In this document: positions 32,424 through 44,201 of the stretch, piece after piece
Numbering within the stretch: position 1 is the first letter of the stretch
Layout: every line of letters begins with the position of its first letter
Assembly (NCBI GenBank): GCA_000226015.1
Contig: JH154743.1
Location: 32,431-96,430 of the forward strand
Reading direction: 5' to 3'
Source: Mnemiopsis leidyi
Taxonomy: Eukaryota; Ctenophora; Tentaculata; Lobata; Bolinopsidae
DNA length: 64,000 bases
Program-made: the position numbers and the translations under genes
Notes under the pieces: generated by a model
Told to the model about the DNA's origin: nothing
Databases searched by the model: none
Seen by the model: only the letters and a program-made list of their open reading frames with translations

Positions 32424-35329
32424 TTAGTCATCTCCCTTTATGTTCTGATAAAGATGAGCCATTGACTCTCCATTGTGAATTCTTCTTATCGCCTCAGCAA
32501 TCATGATGCTAACATCTATTACTTTCAGTTTCGGGCATCTCGAAGTTTTATTGCCGATGGGCGTTGTGTTGCAAACGACGACTTCATCAATCTCTTCACA
32601 GGCAGCGAGCTCCTCAGGGGCTTGTCCGGACAAGATGCCGTGTGTAACCATCACGTAACAATTAGTAGCCCCGTTAGACTTGAGCAGCCGAGCTGCGTTG
32701 ATGAAGGTGCCAGCTTCGTCTATCATATCGTCTACAAATATGGCAGTTTTACCAGACACGTCGCCAACAACTCTTATTGGGGGTTTAACTTTGGGGACAG
32801 TTTGAGGGACCGTGCCAGGGTAGTCGAAACAGAAGACTTGTTGGGAGAAGGAGCAGGGAGGGGGAGGAGAACTCCTCCCGTCATCACTGTACTCCTCTCC
32901 ATCGTTCTTCTCCTGGATGATAATTTGTTATTGGTCACAAACAAAGTTCTGTCGACTATTTTATCATTACAAATAAACAAATTTATTAAGTGTCCTCATA
33001 GTGATGTTGTAACGTTGAAATATATTGAGGTAACTTCTATAAGTACTTTGTATTTTACTCGAGTCAAAAAAATACACAATTCTAAGTTTCTATCGTCTCA
33101 TGAAATCATCAACTGTTTAATTATTCAGTCTTTCAAGTGATAAAGTGCAATAGTAAAAGATAACGAAGCAGTAATAAATAAGTCTGCTATTTACCTCTCC
33201 GTGGATAACAGCAATGTCGAGCTGCAACCTTTCTGCATAGCTACTTGCGCGTCGTGTTGCGTCCGGAGACTTGGCAATAATCACACCATTCTGATAACCA
33301 GGGATACTGTCCAATATGTACTGAATTATGAAGGGAGACGCTCGGAGATTATCGACAGAGCAGTCGAAAAAAGCCTGGATTTCTTTGTGGTGCAAATCCA
33401 TGGTAATCAAATGATTGACCCCTGAAAAAAAGCGTCCTGTAGTTGAGGGTGCTAACGAGTAACGAGGTATATATTTATATCTTTAGTGCCTTGCTAAATA
33501 GTCTGGCGGATAATGTGTAAATCAATATATTTTCTGAGAAAAAGCAGTGACCACAAACCGTGTAGTATTTACATTGCACGCAAGAAACGTTAAACTTACC
33601 TGCGTTACAAAGGAGTTTAGCGACTAGCTTAGCAGTGATGCAGCCCCGCTTTCTCATCTTACACTGCCTACTGTATGGCAGATAGGGGATTACAGCAATT
33701 ATCTTGCGAGCAGAGTTAGTTTTGCACGCGTAGATCACGATAAGAAGCTCCATAATGGTGTTGTTGATGTCCTCACAACTCCCAGAACTGATTATGAATA
33801 CCTCTTTACTTCTCACAAACTCGTTTATCTGGGATATGAAGTGGTTACACATTGCAAATAACATTAATGGCTTGTAATGCATAAACAATGTTGCTAAGTC
33901 ACAAAATTTTATTTTCTATGTTAACTAACTTTGAAAATATGCACACGCTACTGTGAGATGTCAACCACCTTGAAACTTTGTACACAAGTAGAGGACAGCG
34001 ATAGAAAGTTTTTGATGCTATGTAAAGTCAGTTTCCAAGGAAAGGGGAAAGATTCATGGACACTTGAGATAAAAGTAGCAATTTTTCTGCCAAATTTCAA
34101 CTTGAAGACAAACAGTTGTTTAAGCCACCCTCGAGTTGCCTTAATGCCAGATATAAGGTTACTTTTCACTATCATACTTTATCTGACCCAGGTGTATTGG
34201 CTTTAGGCTGTAAATCGGATATCAGAAACATTTTTAATACATCGTATTTTGTCACTCTTGGACAACTGTTGTTCTCTAGCGCATACATCTTCCATTTTAG
34301 ACTATTCTTGACCTCGGCATACGTATTTTTAGGTCAACTAATTAGCTAAAGACGTCTCCTTCTCAACAATACAAAGATAACATTTTATTAATCAAAATAA
34401 AAATTTCCTGAATTTTTTGTCTTCTAAATCGAGAATTTTAAAGAAAAACTCATTAGTCACAAAATTATCGTAAGCCCACGAAAACCCACGTTATTAGAGT
34501 ATTTTTCAGCATAGAATTCAAATATGACCATTAAAACCGTTCGAAATTCCGGCGGAAGGCATAACAAAGAAAAATATACATGAATCACAAAAAGTGTTCT
34601 TCTGGTCAACTTACAAAAGTGTTCGATTTACAGCCCAAAACCAATACACCCGGGTCAGATAAAGTATGTTTCTGCAAAGTGACCCTATATGTGGCATTTA
34701 GACAATCCAACTTATTTTTAAGTGTCCATGAATCTTTCCCATTTCCTTTGAAACAGACTTTACATAGCATCAACATTTTTTATTGCTGTCCTCTACCTGT
34801 TTGCAAAGTTTCAAGGTGGTTGACATTTCACAGTAGGGAGTTTTCAAAGTTACTTAACATGAAAAATAAAATTTTAGGACTTAGCAACTTTGGATGGGAG
34901 TCATGAAGACAACTTTCACTAGTTTTTGTTGAAAATTTTACAGCTGCTTAACGGGGGTATCAATAAGATTCGTGCAAAGTTTTAGCATGATTAAAAACGG
35001 CTTGTTTTATTCATGCAATATAAATTTCCAAAAATTGTTTTTGCAATTTCCAAAAATACGTCTTCTTAGAATCAAAAAATAATTCTGTACAGTCAAATCA
35101 AGTAGCTGTCACAAACTCGTGTTTTCTATAATCTCACCTCCACGTCAGTCTCCTTGTTTGTAGGGTGGTTTATAGCCAGCCTCCCTTCAGTGATACCCAA
35201 AATATCACACACTCCTTTACTCATCTGGGGGAATGATGAGCATCCAAACACAATCATGGGCGGACGCAGGGAGTTAGATCCTCCGCCCATGACACGTGTG
35301 CGTCCCGCAGAGGTTATTCGCAGTGGCAT
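32424..35329 (-). CDS. PRPSAP: PRPP synthetase-associated protein (4 exons)
   Basis: Exons 35138-35329, 33600-33828, 33195-33421 and 32424-32912 join in phase to 1137 nt (378 aa; human PRPSAP1/2 are 356-369). The family is a non-catalytic or regulatory partner of ribose-phosphate pyrophosphokinase in nucleotide synthesis. PAP-type wording is clear: [17 protein letters not shown] (enzymes read VIPCFPYARQDKKDKSR), [62 protein letters not shown] and a final -DD. The extra segment between HGE and VVGDV (Ser/Pro-rich, about 45 residues) is also a PAP trait. Oddly, the PRPP loop reads [12 protein letters not shown], nearer to active enzymes than vertebrate PAP (VDDIIDDVESF). Start at MPLRITSAG; the family core begins at MIVFGCSS, so an initiation 24 codons later is possible. 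Intron 1 holds a foldback repeat. Confidence 0.93.
33887..34893. mobile_element. Foldback element with ~300-bp inverted arms, in PRPSAP intron 1
   Basis: Left arm 33887-34219 and right arm 34623-34893 are inverted copies: TTGCTAAGTC, AAAATTTTATTTTC, ATGTCAACCACCTTGAAACT, TTGATGCTATGTAAAGTC and GGTGTATTGG reappear in reverse complement and reverse order. The loop between the arms is about 400 bp. The arms show substitutions and small indels, so it is not a recent hairpin artefact. No coding frame; probably a non-autonomous foldback or long-TIR DNA transposon. Confidence 0.85.
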
Positions 35330-36673
35330 TGTTAAGTCTTCAACCGACCGTTCACAACTTAAAACAAAATGGGATGAGGATCAATTTCAGTTTTCTGCCA
35401 TTATTCCTGGAGAAAACAATGGAATTAGTAAACAAATCATTAAGGCTAATAAACTTCGAAATAATGATACACTGATCATATTTTCATTTACTACAATTCA
35501 ACGACATATAATTGCACAGATTTTGTGTTATCATTTTCGTGAAAACCAAATTTTTTATTTAGAAGATGGTCGATAGAAACAGAGGAAAACACATTTTAAC
35601 AAAACACACATAATTAATTGTGCTATATTGCAAACTCAATCTAAAACACTTCGAAATTTTTCGATAGATTTATTTCCTTGGAAAAAGTACGGTATTAAGA
35701 TGGTAAACATCGAACTGGACAGATTAAAATTTGGCAAAGAGTTGTAAGAATTTCGAAGGTGAACAAATGAACTAGATATGGTCCATAGGCCGGGGGAGAC
35801 ACACTGTTTTATGAAGTAAAATGATCCATATCTAATAATTTCACAGTCTCCATTGCAAGCTAGAGAAGAGTTTTGAAGATAAGTATGTTTTGTTACGTTC
35901 AGAATTAAACTACTCTTTGAGCATAGGTACCTAGTCCAAAAAACTTCCTATCAATTTGTACATATAACAATATGTTGCCAACGCTTATATAATGTGTGTC
36001 GTTGTATTTCATTTTCCATTACGACCATATAGTTAGAACGTTGAGCAATGAATGTGTGCACTGAGCCACGTTAAATTGGTTGAGACCCTTTTTTACACAA
36101 GACTATCACAATCACAGCACCTCAGCATATCTATTTTGTTAAGTTCATTTAAAGCTTCAGAGAGCACAGCAAAAGTTTGGTCCACTAGATTAAGCGAAAC
36201 TTAAACATAAAAGTTTTCAGGAACAATTGGTCAAAAATTTTAAAATCGTCACGAAAGACGTACCCAGATTGCGTATTGATTGAAAACCTTAAAGAAAATT
36301 TCACGAAACGGTATCTCCTTATCTTGGCACAAGGGTATTTCTTGCTATCTTTCATACATCATTTCGCACTTCCAAACCTTAAAGCAAAGATATATTTAGT
36401 CAAAATCTGAGAATGTCTCGTAATTCCTAAGTTCTATATAAGTTCCATATCTTGCACACATAATTAAAAGATATAACGACACCGTCTTCCATCAAAGCAA
36501 GAATGCAGTTCAACGATTTAACACATGCTAGGGCTCACATGGTTAACAGCTTCCCTGGGCAACTAATGTGTCATAACACAAATTTATCAAATAATTGATT
36601 GGAGTACTTCATCTTGTCTGAAAGTGCATTTCAAGTCCCTCATAAAAACGGATGTTACAAAGCTTCCTAGCCT
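35330..36673. other. Interval between PRPSAP start and ENSA stop
   Basis: Contains the PRPSAP promoter and the ENSA 3' UTR by position. A plus-strand frame at 35340-35576 runs antisense out of PRPSAP exon 1 and shows no family features. No repeats placed. Confidence 0.5.
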
Positions 36674-38663
36674 TTAGGACTGAAGTCTGGAGAAGGTTTT
36701 GTTGGGGATAGATGCCTTTCTGTTTCGTAGTTTCTCAGGGGCTGGCTGTTCAGGATTAATGGCTTGGGGCATCATTTGGGCTGTAGGACGACTTTTCCCG
36801 ACATTATAGTCACCAGAGTCAAAGTACTGTTTTCCACCCTGTAAATATTATATCTTTAACTTAGCACAGAACTATTCAGCGATACCAGCACACAAACTAA
36901 GCATATAGGTAAGGGCCCTGCATCTACTAGTTGTTACCTACTCCCGTCAACCACCCCCTAATCATAAATGAAATGCTCGTGCGAAGGCAACAAAACACAC
37001 CCCTGACAATTCAAAAACAGTCTGCAGTGATGTTAGATTTTTTTCTTTCCTTAATACCTTCATGGGAACAAATGTGAACGATTACGTGGGAATTAATGTG
37101 CACGACCTTGTTATTGACTTTATCTCTCGATTCAACGATAAAATTTACTCTTTGACTAATATAGTAATATCTATTGTAGGTTGTAATTTTGACAGTCAGT
37201 GAATACTGACTAATTATTGATTTTGAATCTGTCTTAATCTGTCTAAATCTGTATTCATCCTTCATTTCTAGCTGAAGACGATTAACATATGTTTATTGAA
37301 AACTTCTACAGCAACAAACTCATATCTATTTATGTCTATCAACCCAATACGTACCCCCATCATTCTTTTCCTCATGACATCACTTTGCTTTTTCTTCATG
37401 TTCCCATATTTCATAGCTGCTTTTTTCTCCTCTTCTTGAATTGCTTGAGCCTGGAATGTTAAATAGGTTGAATTATAAGGAAAAACATCGCTTAAATTTG
37501 ATATAACTGCCCTGCATTTTGCAGATTTGGGAGAATTTATACTATAAGTATCAAATAATTCATAATTGTGTCATAAAAGAGTCAATAGGTTGAAGGGATC
37601 AGAATACCGATGGTAGATCCAGACTAACACTTACAGGAACAACCCTGCTTTCTTTTCATATATCAGGATGACATGGGTTGGTCACTTTAAACAACAAAAT
37701 AACCATACCAATTGGTGACAAATTCGGACTATAGCCAAGGGACTTTCTCATGACAGAACTGATCAGATCTGAGCAGATCTGCCAGGGGGTCTCTGGTGAC
37801 TGGTCGGGCAAATAATCCTCCCAGGTACAGGTGGACTTTGGCGGATTCAAAAAGATATGCCAAATAGTCAGTCACAGTCTGCTCAAAAACAGTTTGCCAT
37901 TGTCTGTCAGAGTTTGCAAACACTAACTTCGGTGAGTCATGAATAATGTCACATAAAGTCAGCCATCTGGTGGACTATCCCTCTCACCATATCTCTAACC
38001 ATAACCCAACCTCCTGCATAGGAGGTCAGGGCAGATATAACTACACTATCAACCCATAACTTAATCTGGTGCAGATGAACCACAGCTTTAACTTGGTGGG
38101 CTTTTTCAGCGGACTGTTAGCAAATTGAAGATACCCGACTTGGTAAGAGGCAAACCCTTTGGCAGGTTGTCTATGATATATACCCCTGAGCAGACATCTT
38201 ATTGGACATCTTGGCTGACCTGACCAGATCCAAGCAGATCCGTGTGGACAAGGTCTGCAGGTTTCAGGCCTGACCAATAATTGTTGTTCACAGCAATAGA
38301 TATCTTAAATTACTAAAAATACACCAACCAAGGGAGCATTTGCTGGGGCATTCACAGGCACAGAATCACTAGCTACTTCTGATATAACCTGCAATTAGAA
38401 ATCAAATTATAAATTAGTCAAAATGTTTCTTATCTTTCTCGAAATTTTGTGTTTACCCATGGCTGCTAAGCTTGGGCCCTGTTCCCAATACTAAGAATAA
38501 GGTCAAATTAAGAAATAACCATTCAATAGAGAAAAAGGTTGTCAAATGTCCAACACAAATTCATTGATAAGTTGCTGATTGATACCTCATTTGATGTATT
38601 GCTTGCATTGACATCACTGCCAGCAGTGTTGGAAGGAATTTGATCTTCTTGGCAAGAAGCCAT
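36674..38663 (-). CDS. ENSA: Alpha-endosulfine / ARPP19 protein (4 exons)
   Basis: Exons 38586-38663, 38329-38388, 37355-37450 and 36674-36838 join in phase 0 throughout, giving 132 aa. The family hallmark KQYFDSGDYNVGK (81-93) is intact, with Ser86 as the Greatwall-kinase site. Once phosphorylated, these small disordered proteins inhibit PP2A-B55 and allow mitotic entry. RKAS (118-121) matches the C-terminal PKA site of ENSA/ARPP19. MKYGNMKKKQSDVMRKRMMG corresponds to the KAKYP...FLMKRLQKG helix, although the usual YP is changed to YG. Exon 2 (20 codons, Ala/Pro/Val-rich, phase 0-0) could be skipped without changing frame. The exons are short, so the gene is visible only from splice sites and the motif. 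Vertebrates have two paralogues; here I cannot say which name is right. Confidence 0.92.
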
Positions 38664-38754
38664 TATTTCATCTCTTATCAAACAGGCTCCTTGTATTAAC
38701 TTCCTAGATAATATATAGTCACGAATAGAAAATATATTTTAAGGATGGACCACA

Positions 38755-38812
38755 AATTTTTCCCATCATGTGACCAGGGCGCCCTGGTGACGTCATCAAT
38801 AGTGGGAAAATT
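38755..38812. promoter_or_regulatory. Palindrome and CRE-like site upstream of ENSA
   Basis: About 100 bp before the ENSA start codon lies the perfect 16-bp palindrome ACCAGGGCGCCCTGGT, preceded by CATGTG (E-box-like) and followed at once by TGACGTCA, a consensus CREB/ATF site. Position fits a promoter. Binding is inferred from sequence only. Confidence 0.45.
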
Positions 38813-40565
38813 TAGAAAATCAAAGTGAAAAACAAATGAAAAATTTTTAAACTCAATTTTACAGGTTATGGATGCGATTTGAGCGAAAAGACACTGCAAC
38901 TCTTGTGAAAGATAACCTAACATTATGAAAGATAACCTAACATTTACGAATAAAAAATGAGTGGCCGTAATTTAGATTTATATTTTTCGGCCAATTTAAA
39001 CGGTTCATTCTTTTAATATCACTCCTTTTTGTAGTACAAAGAACAAAACTAACTGAAAAGATGGTCAGGATACACCATAGTTTTGGGTTTTGGTAAATTA
39101 TATTACAAACTAAACTTAATAAACCTACTTAAATCAATTATCAAAGCTTTTCTTAGATACTTAAATCAATTGCAATTTTACTATATTCGATATTTTAAAA
39201 AGTACAATAAAAGTTTCTGTTGTCCAAATAAGATGGTCAAAAATCTTGACTATTGGCAGAACTTCAGTTGAAAAGGTTAAAACAGTAAAATTATTTTGAT
39301 TTTTTAATGAATAATAATGTAAATTAGCATGTAATATGTGTAATAATTAACATATTAACGAATCAATACTTTATAAACGGCCAAAGTTGAACCGTCAAAT
39401 TCGTAACCATCGATGTTCATAGATAAAATTCACACTGAATCTAAAAATCATCTTGAACATTTTTGTAGGTTGATAACCTACAGTTGTGGCCATTACCTGC
39501 TCTCACGCACTTCTGTCCAGGCGCCATGGCCCGTTAAAAATTTTTCCGAATTATCTTACTACATATAAAGCGGGACGATATTTATTTACATGCTGACATT
39601 TTTCTGACACCACTGCACAAACTTTGACTTGCGATAGACAAAAAAAGGCTTGAGATATCACAATTTAGTGAAAGAATAAAACTAACAGTCAGGGTACACC
39701 CAAGTTTTGGGTTAGGATAGAATAGAATAGAATATAAGGTAATGACATACATCATCACAGATTAACAAAACAATTTATCATACAAACTGTGTTTTGGTAA
39801 ATTATATTACAAACTAAACTTACATACTTACGTCTTACTTACATACTAACTTACAAGGAAATTGAAGTCATTCCAATTTGTCAAATATCAGACCTCAAGT
39901 GGTGTCAAAACGGGGGAAAATAGGCAGTTAATTCTGAATATTGCATGACACCAGTGTCATGCTAATGTTTATTTAGCAGCATGTAAACGATGTTTGGAAA
40001 GCTTGTTTTACAGGTACAGTTTGCCACATTAAGGCATTTATTGTGCAAATAAATTATTATAAAATACAATATAATACAGCAGTTTTCCCATGTAAAGATA
40101 AAAATAAAGAGCTCTATAAAAATATAAAAATTGTGTGCAAAACAGAATTTAAGAGGGTTCATCTAACATATAAGTCTATTAGATTTAGATCAAGGCATTT
40201 ATTCAAATCATTTTGTTGGCATGATCCTGTTTTATATTAGTAATACTAATAAAGTTGACTCAAATTCTCATTTTGAGTTTACCGGGCGATGCGCGGCTCT
40301 TTCTACAAATAGCCTGAGGTCCCCAGGCAATTTTGTGTCTGTAATCTGTAATCTTTGAATTTATTCGAAGATTTTTACCAATTTATTGTTCGAGTGTGAG
40401 AATGAAATATATTTATGGTTTGATTTATAAAATGCTGTAAATAATATTATCGCTTTTCCTTGAAATTATCGTGTTTCCTTATTTGGAGATGAACTGATTA
40501 TCGGTCAAAGCAAATATGAGCACTCCTCCCTACTGTGCTGGAGAACTGATTTGCTACACGTTGCA

Positions 40566-41260
40566 TAGCCCCGCTGCCGCGAAGCGGCAGCCTCCGGCGC
40601 GCAGCGCGGCCACGCCTCCCGGAGGGGGCTATAGGAAATACGGATTTCCCGCCGTTTTGGAGGGGTGTTTAAAAAATTTTTTTTGAAATTTTTTTGAAAT
40701 GGGTCACAACGTGAGACAAAAACTGATAGAGAAGCGTCTGCTCTTGCACAAAATATAAACAAATAATCAAAGCGCTTTTACGCTAGCCACTGTAGCAGTA
40801 TAATTGTTATTATCATTATTGTTATTATTGTTATTATTGTTATTAATTATATTACTATTATTATACGGTTGAAGGATTTAAATAAGATTGAAGATATTAT
40901 CTCTGAAAATTTAGTTAATTGTTAATGTTCTTTCATTTTTGGAATGTGTCAAATATTGTCAGCGAAGCCCCGTAGGATGGCATTGAAAATGGGCCACAAC
41001 GCAAAGCAAGTCAGGTTTGTCAAACGTTGCCTGACCTGCTGCCGCAAAGCGGCGGCCCCAGCGCGCGAAGAAAATTGAAAATGGGCCGCAACGCAAGGCA
41101 AAGTCAAGTAAGGTAATGGGAAAAATTGAAAGACTAAATTAAATTATATTAGAAACAAAAAACACTGAGAGTATCGTTTGTTTTATCCTTTTGTAGCAAA
41201 ATGACCTTATCAATTCACCTGATGGCGCGCGTGACGCGCGCAAAAGGGCACTGGTTAGAA
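40566..41260. repeat. GC-rich repeat cluster with AAATGGGYCRCAACG words
   Basis: GAAATGGGTCACAACG, GAAAATGGGCCACAACGC and GAAAATGGGCCGCAACGC occur at about 40697, 40986 and 41077. Near the first two stand CTGCCGCGAAGCGGCAG and CTGCCGCAAAGCGGCGGC, both stem-loop capable. These look like pieces of one non-autonomous element family, inserted near or into one another. Confidence 0.6.
40800..40865 (+). repeat. TTATTG/TTATTA microsatellite
   Basis: Low-complexity run of TTATTG and TTATTA words about 65 bp long. Confidence 0.85.
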
Positions 41261-41518
41261 CATAGAGCAACCTTATTATAATGTTGGTTCAACTGAAAAG
41301 TATAGCTTATATTTTGTTTACTAGTACTTCTAGTTTTTAAATGAAGGAACTTAACTTGTAACTACGATTCAAGATTTTATATTTTAATAAATGTGGATGG
41401 GAATGGGGAAGTTGTTGGTTTTCGTATTTTTTCTTTGAGCGCATTGAAATTTCAAATAGATACAGTATGTGATGATGTTATGTCATTATAATCTCTTACT
41501 TATACTTAATCAATTGTC

Positions 41519-41612
41519 GCGGTGATACCCGACTCACGCAGCTAATTAGATAAAGCTGAATCGTTTCGTTCGCGTTAGAACGGTAGACGGATATAATCTC
41601 GTCAATAAATTA
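41519..41612 (-). repeat. Dispersed GAGATTATATCCGTC repeat, copy 2
   Basis: Reverse complement of the family seen at 21362-21447. It keeps GACGAGATTATATCCGTC, CCGTTCTAACG and GAGTCGGGTA in order, with an altered middle. Confidence 0.65.
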
Positions 41613-42385
41613 ACGGTTCGTGAGTTTTAGTACGGAGAGAAACAAGTCAAATTGTATCATTTTATCGGTTATCACACACCATTGAAAGTGATATAAATGT
41701 TGTTTGGAATCAAGAACCGAGTGTTTTTGCTGTTCTGTTATGAAAATTTATGAACCAGTAATTTTTGTGTCATGCACACTGAACCCCTGATAGTCGCAGT
41801 AACGGAACAGCTGGCGAAAGGGCAAACACGCTTTTAAACTATCGTATGCCCTTTTTGTTGGGACACTGACACTACTCGTCAAAAGCTCTCTAGAATTAGT
41901 TGAGTTATAATTCTGAATAATATACTTATTACTATCTAAGAAAAGCTTCAATAATGAAACACAGATCAAGTTGAATAATCTTTCACAGAAATAGACAACC
42001 GGTTTCGAGATGTTACATAAAGATGTTAAATGTCATAATCTCGTCCTCAGGTCCTCCTCGAAAGACTTACTCCTCAATAAATTTGATGTATTTGTAGTGT
42101 TGAAATAGTTTAAAACTTTATTACTAATTACTATTTAGTAGTTCATTAGTAATTTAGTTACCTTTAAATCATTAAATTGAATTTCCAGTAATCTGTACAA
42201 TTAACTGGACCCAGATGTTCCCACTGAATCTGAAAACCGTTATCACCGTTAACTTTTATCAATAAAAAATTTCAGCTGTAATTAATTTATTGCGTTCAAA
42301 TATCATTGTGCTAATGCGGGAACGCCCAGCAATTTGTAGTGTTCGTTAGCGACATCAAAATCTGAATACGAATTGAGTGTTACTT

Positions 42386-42512
42386 GCGTGGGTAGGTCAA
42401 ATACCCACGATCTCAAATTTTACAAGTAAATTGCAATGGGGGTCGGTGGTTCGTGAAATTTACGTTTTATGTGTAATTACAGGCATCGTGGGTACTTGGA
42501 TGTACCCACAAT
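42386..42512. other. Two stem-loops with the same GTGGGTA/TACCCAC stem
   Basis: CGTGGGTAGGTCAAATACCCACG and, about 97 bp on, CGTGGGTACTTGGATGTACCCAC each fold into a 7-8-bp stem with different loops. They could be the decayed ends of one element or a duplicated hairpin. Confidence 0.6.
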
Positions 42513-43167
42513 GACCCCATTAAAGCGAAATTTAAAGCAGTACAGTTTTAAGTGCATAGGTTGGCCGACTCAAACATTTGGCATGCTTGTTCTTATGGAT
42601 GCGCTACAAGATTACCGATTTCTCAATGTTTTACGCAATTTGCGTGTGCTACTAGCATGCGAATTTTGCACCTGCTAAAACACCTCAAATGATAAGACTT
42701 TGAAGTGTTGTAACTCCAATTCTTTTTGTCTGATTTCGTTTGTCTGTTGTACTTCAAATTTTCAGGTTATCTTGCCAGGTTCACGAATTAGTGCCAACAG
42801 AAAAATAGGAAATCTAATTCGAAAGATGCTGCATGCACGTGCCTTCAATGTTTTGCACATTCAAGTTATGATGGCTAACTCGACATAACATCATTTAGAT
42901 CAAAAATCTAAAGATAGAATGAGCCCAAATTTGCCATTCTAGCAAATTTCATGTTTTGCAGAAATTGGCATCGCAAACACCGATATTTTTGGTCTTATGG
43001 AATTCTTTTCAACAACAAAAATGATCGTTTTAGTGCCTTCTGGTGCGTTCTAGACCCCCAGCAGCCATCGCCAGTACTCACCTGTGTCAAGTACAGTCAC
43101 CGTATTACCTCACCCTTTCGCTATTATTTTCACAGTTTTAGCCGTATTATCTCACACTTTTTCAAAA

Positions 43168-43378
43168 TAAGAAATACGAGAGAACGTCCTTTTTTCTTGT
43201 TATTACTAGCAACTACCCGCACCGCCTGCTATTTTTACTTCCTAGATAATGTCGTTACATGACTCTGAGGCCTGGTCCAAATTAGTATAATGAGAGAACA
43301 CCCTTTTTTTGTTAATTCTTGCAACTGCCCGCACTGCCTGCAAATTTAACTTGGTAAATAATATCGTTACATAACACA
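43168..43378 (+). repeat. Tandem duplication, ~88-bp unit with spacer
   Basis: GAGAGAACGTCCTTTTTTC... ...AATGTCGTTACATGA (43172-43262) recurs as GAGAGAACACCCTTTTTTT... ...AATATCGTTACATAA (43291-43376). Both carry CAACTACCCGCACCGCCTGC or its near match. Confidence 0.75.
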
Positions 43379-44201
43379 TAAGTGCAAAGTAACCACGTGT
43401 TTTCAACATGGGCTCCGCCCTCGTTGAAAACATGTCATTATTCAACTCAGCCTTCGGCTTCGGTGAATAATGAGATTTATGCCACTCGCTATGCTTGAGA
43501 CGTAAATCATGTTACCTCACAGTGTGTGAAGTTCACACTTACCCGTTATGTAACTTGATATTAAATCCTTTGTTGTACCTTATACCTATAAACTACCTAA
43601 TTGCCATAGATTAATATAATCATTCAATAAATATAACTAACAATGTAAACAAATATGACTAAGGTGGATGTTTGCACAAAGGGGAATGTGCCACGCTGCT
43701 AGCTCTATCCAGTTGTGTTGCATAAGCCATTTTAAAAAGACATGTTTATGGGAAAAATAGGCTTAGCTTAGATTATGAGGACATTTTTTGGTTCCAGTCT
43801 TAGCATGGATATGTTGTGCCATTAGCCATTGCCATGAAAGAGTAGGACGGTGCATAAAAAAGTATGCCATGTGCCTGACATGTTACAGAGAGCACAGTTC
43901 CTGGTCAACTGTTTCATAAAAATGTCGCCGTGCCTTACTTCTAATCTATTGAGTACAGCCCACTCTTGTGGCAGCCAACAGACCAATATTTGATTACCTT
44001 AATTTTTTCTACAATGTATGCAGCAAGAATGATATTTTTACCACACTTGTTCATTTGTCTACACTTCTCCTCTTGCTCTGTTAGCACATTAAGAAGATAA
44101 ATCATCTTCTTCATACATAATTTGAATTATATGCAGCCTGTAATGATAAATATGTCAGAAAGTCTTTCCTCCATCTCTGATCTCTGCATCGAGACAATGA
44201 T

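Larger units (their letters stand above)
38813..44201. other. Repeat-rich intergenic region
   Basis: No gene recognised over 5.4 kb. It holds a direct repeat (TGGTAAATTATATTACAAAC at about 39090 and 39793), GC-rich words with inverted symmetry at 40570-40640 and 41030-41060, a TTATTG microsatellite at 40800-40865, a dispersed repeat (41519-41612), two GTGGGTA/TACCCAC hairpins (42386-42512) and a tandem ~88-bp duplication (43168-43378). Confidence 0.6.

Noticed and set aside
32475-33140. Plus-strand 221-codon open frame over the PRPSAP last exon
   Set aside because: It runs antisense through coding exon and intron and has low-complexity, intron-like composition at its end.
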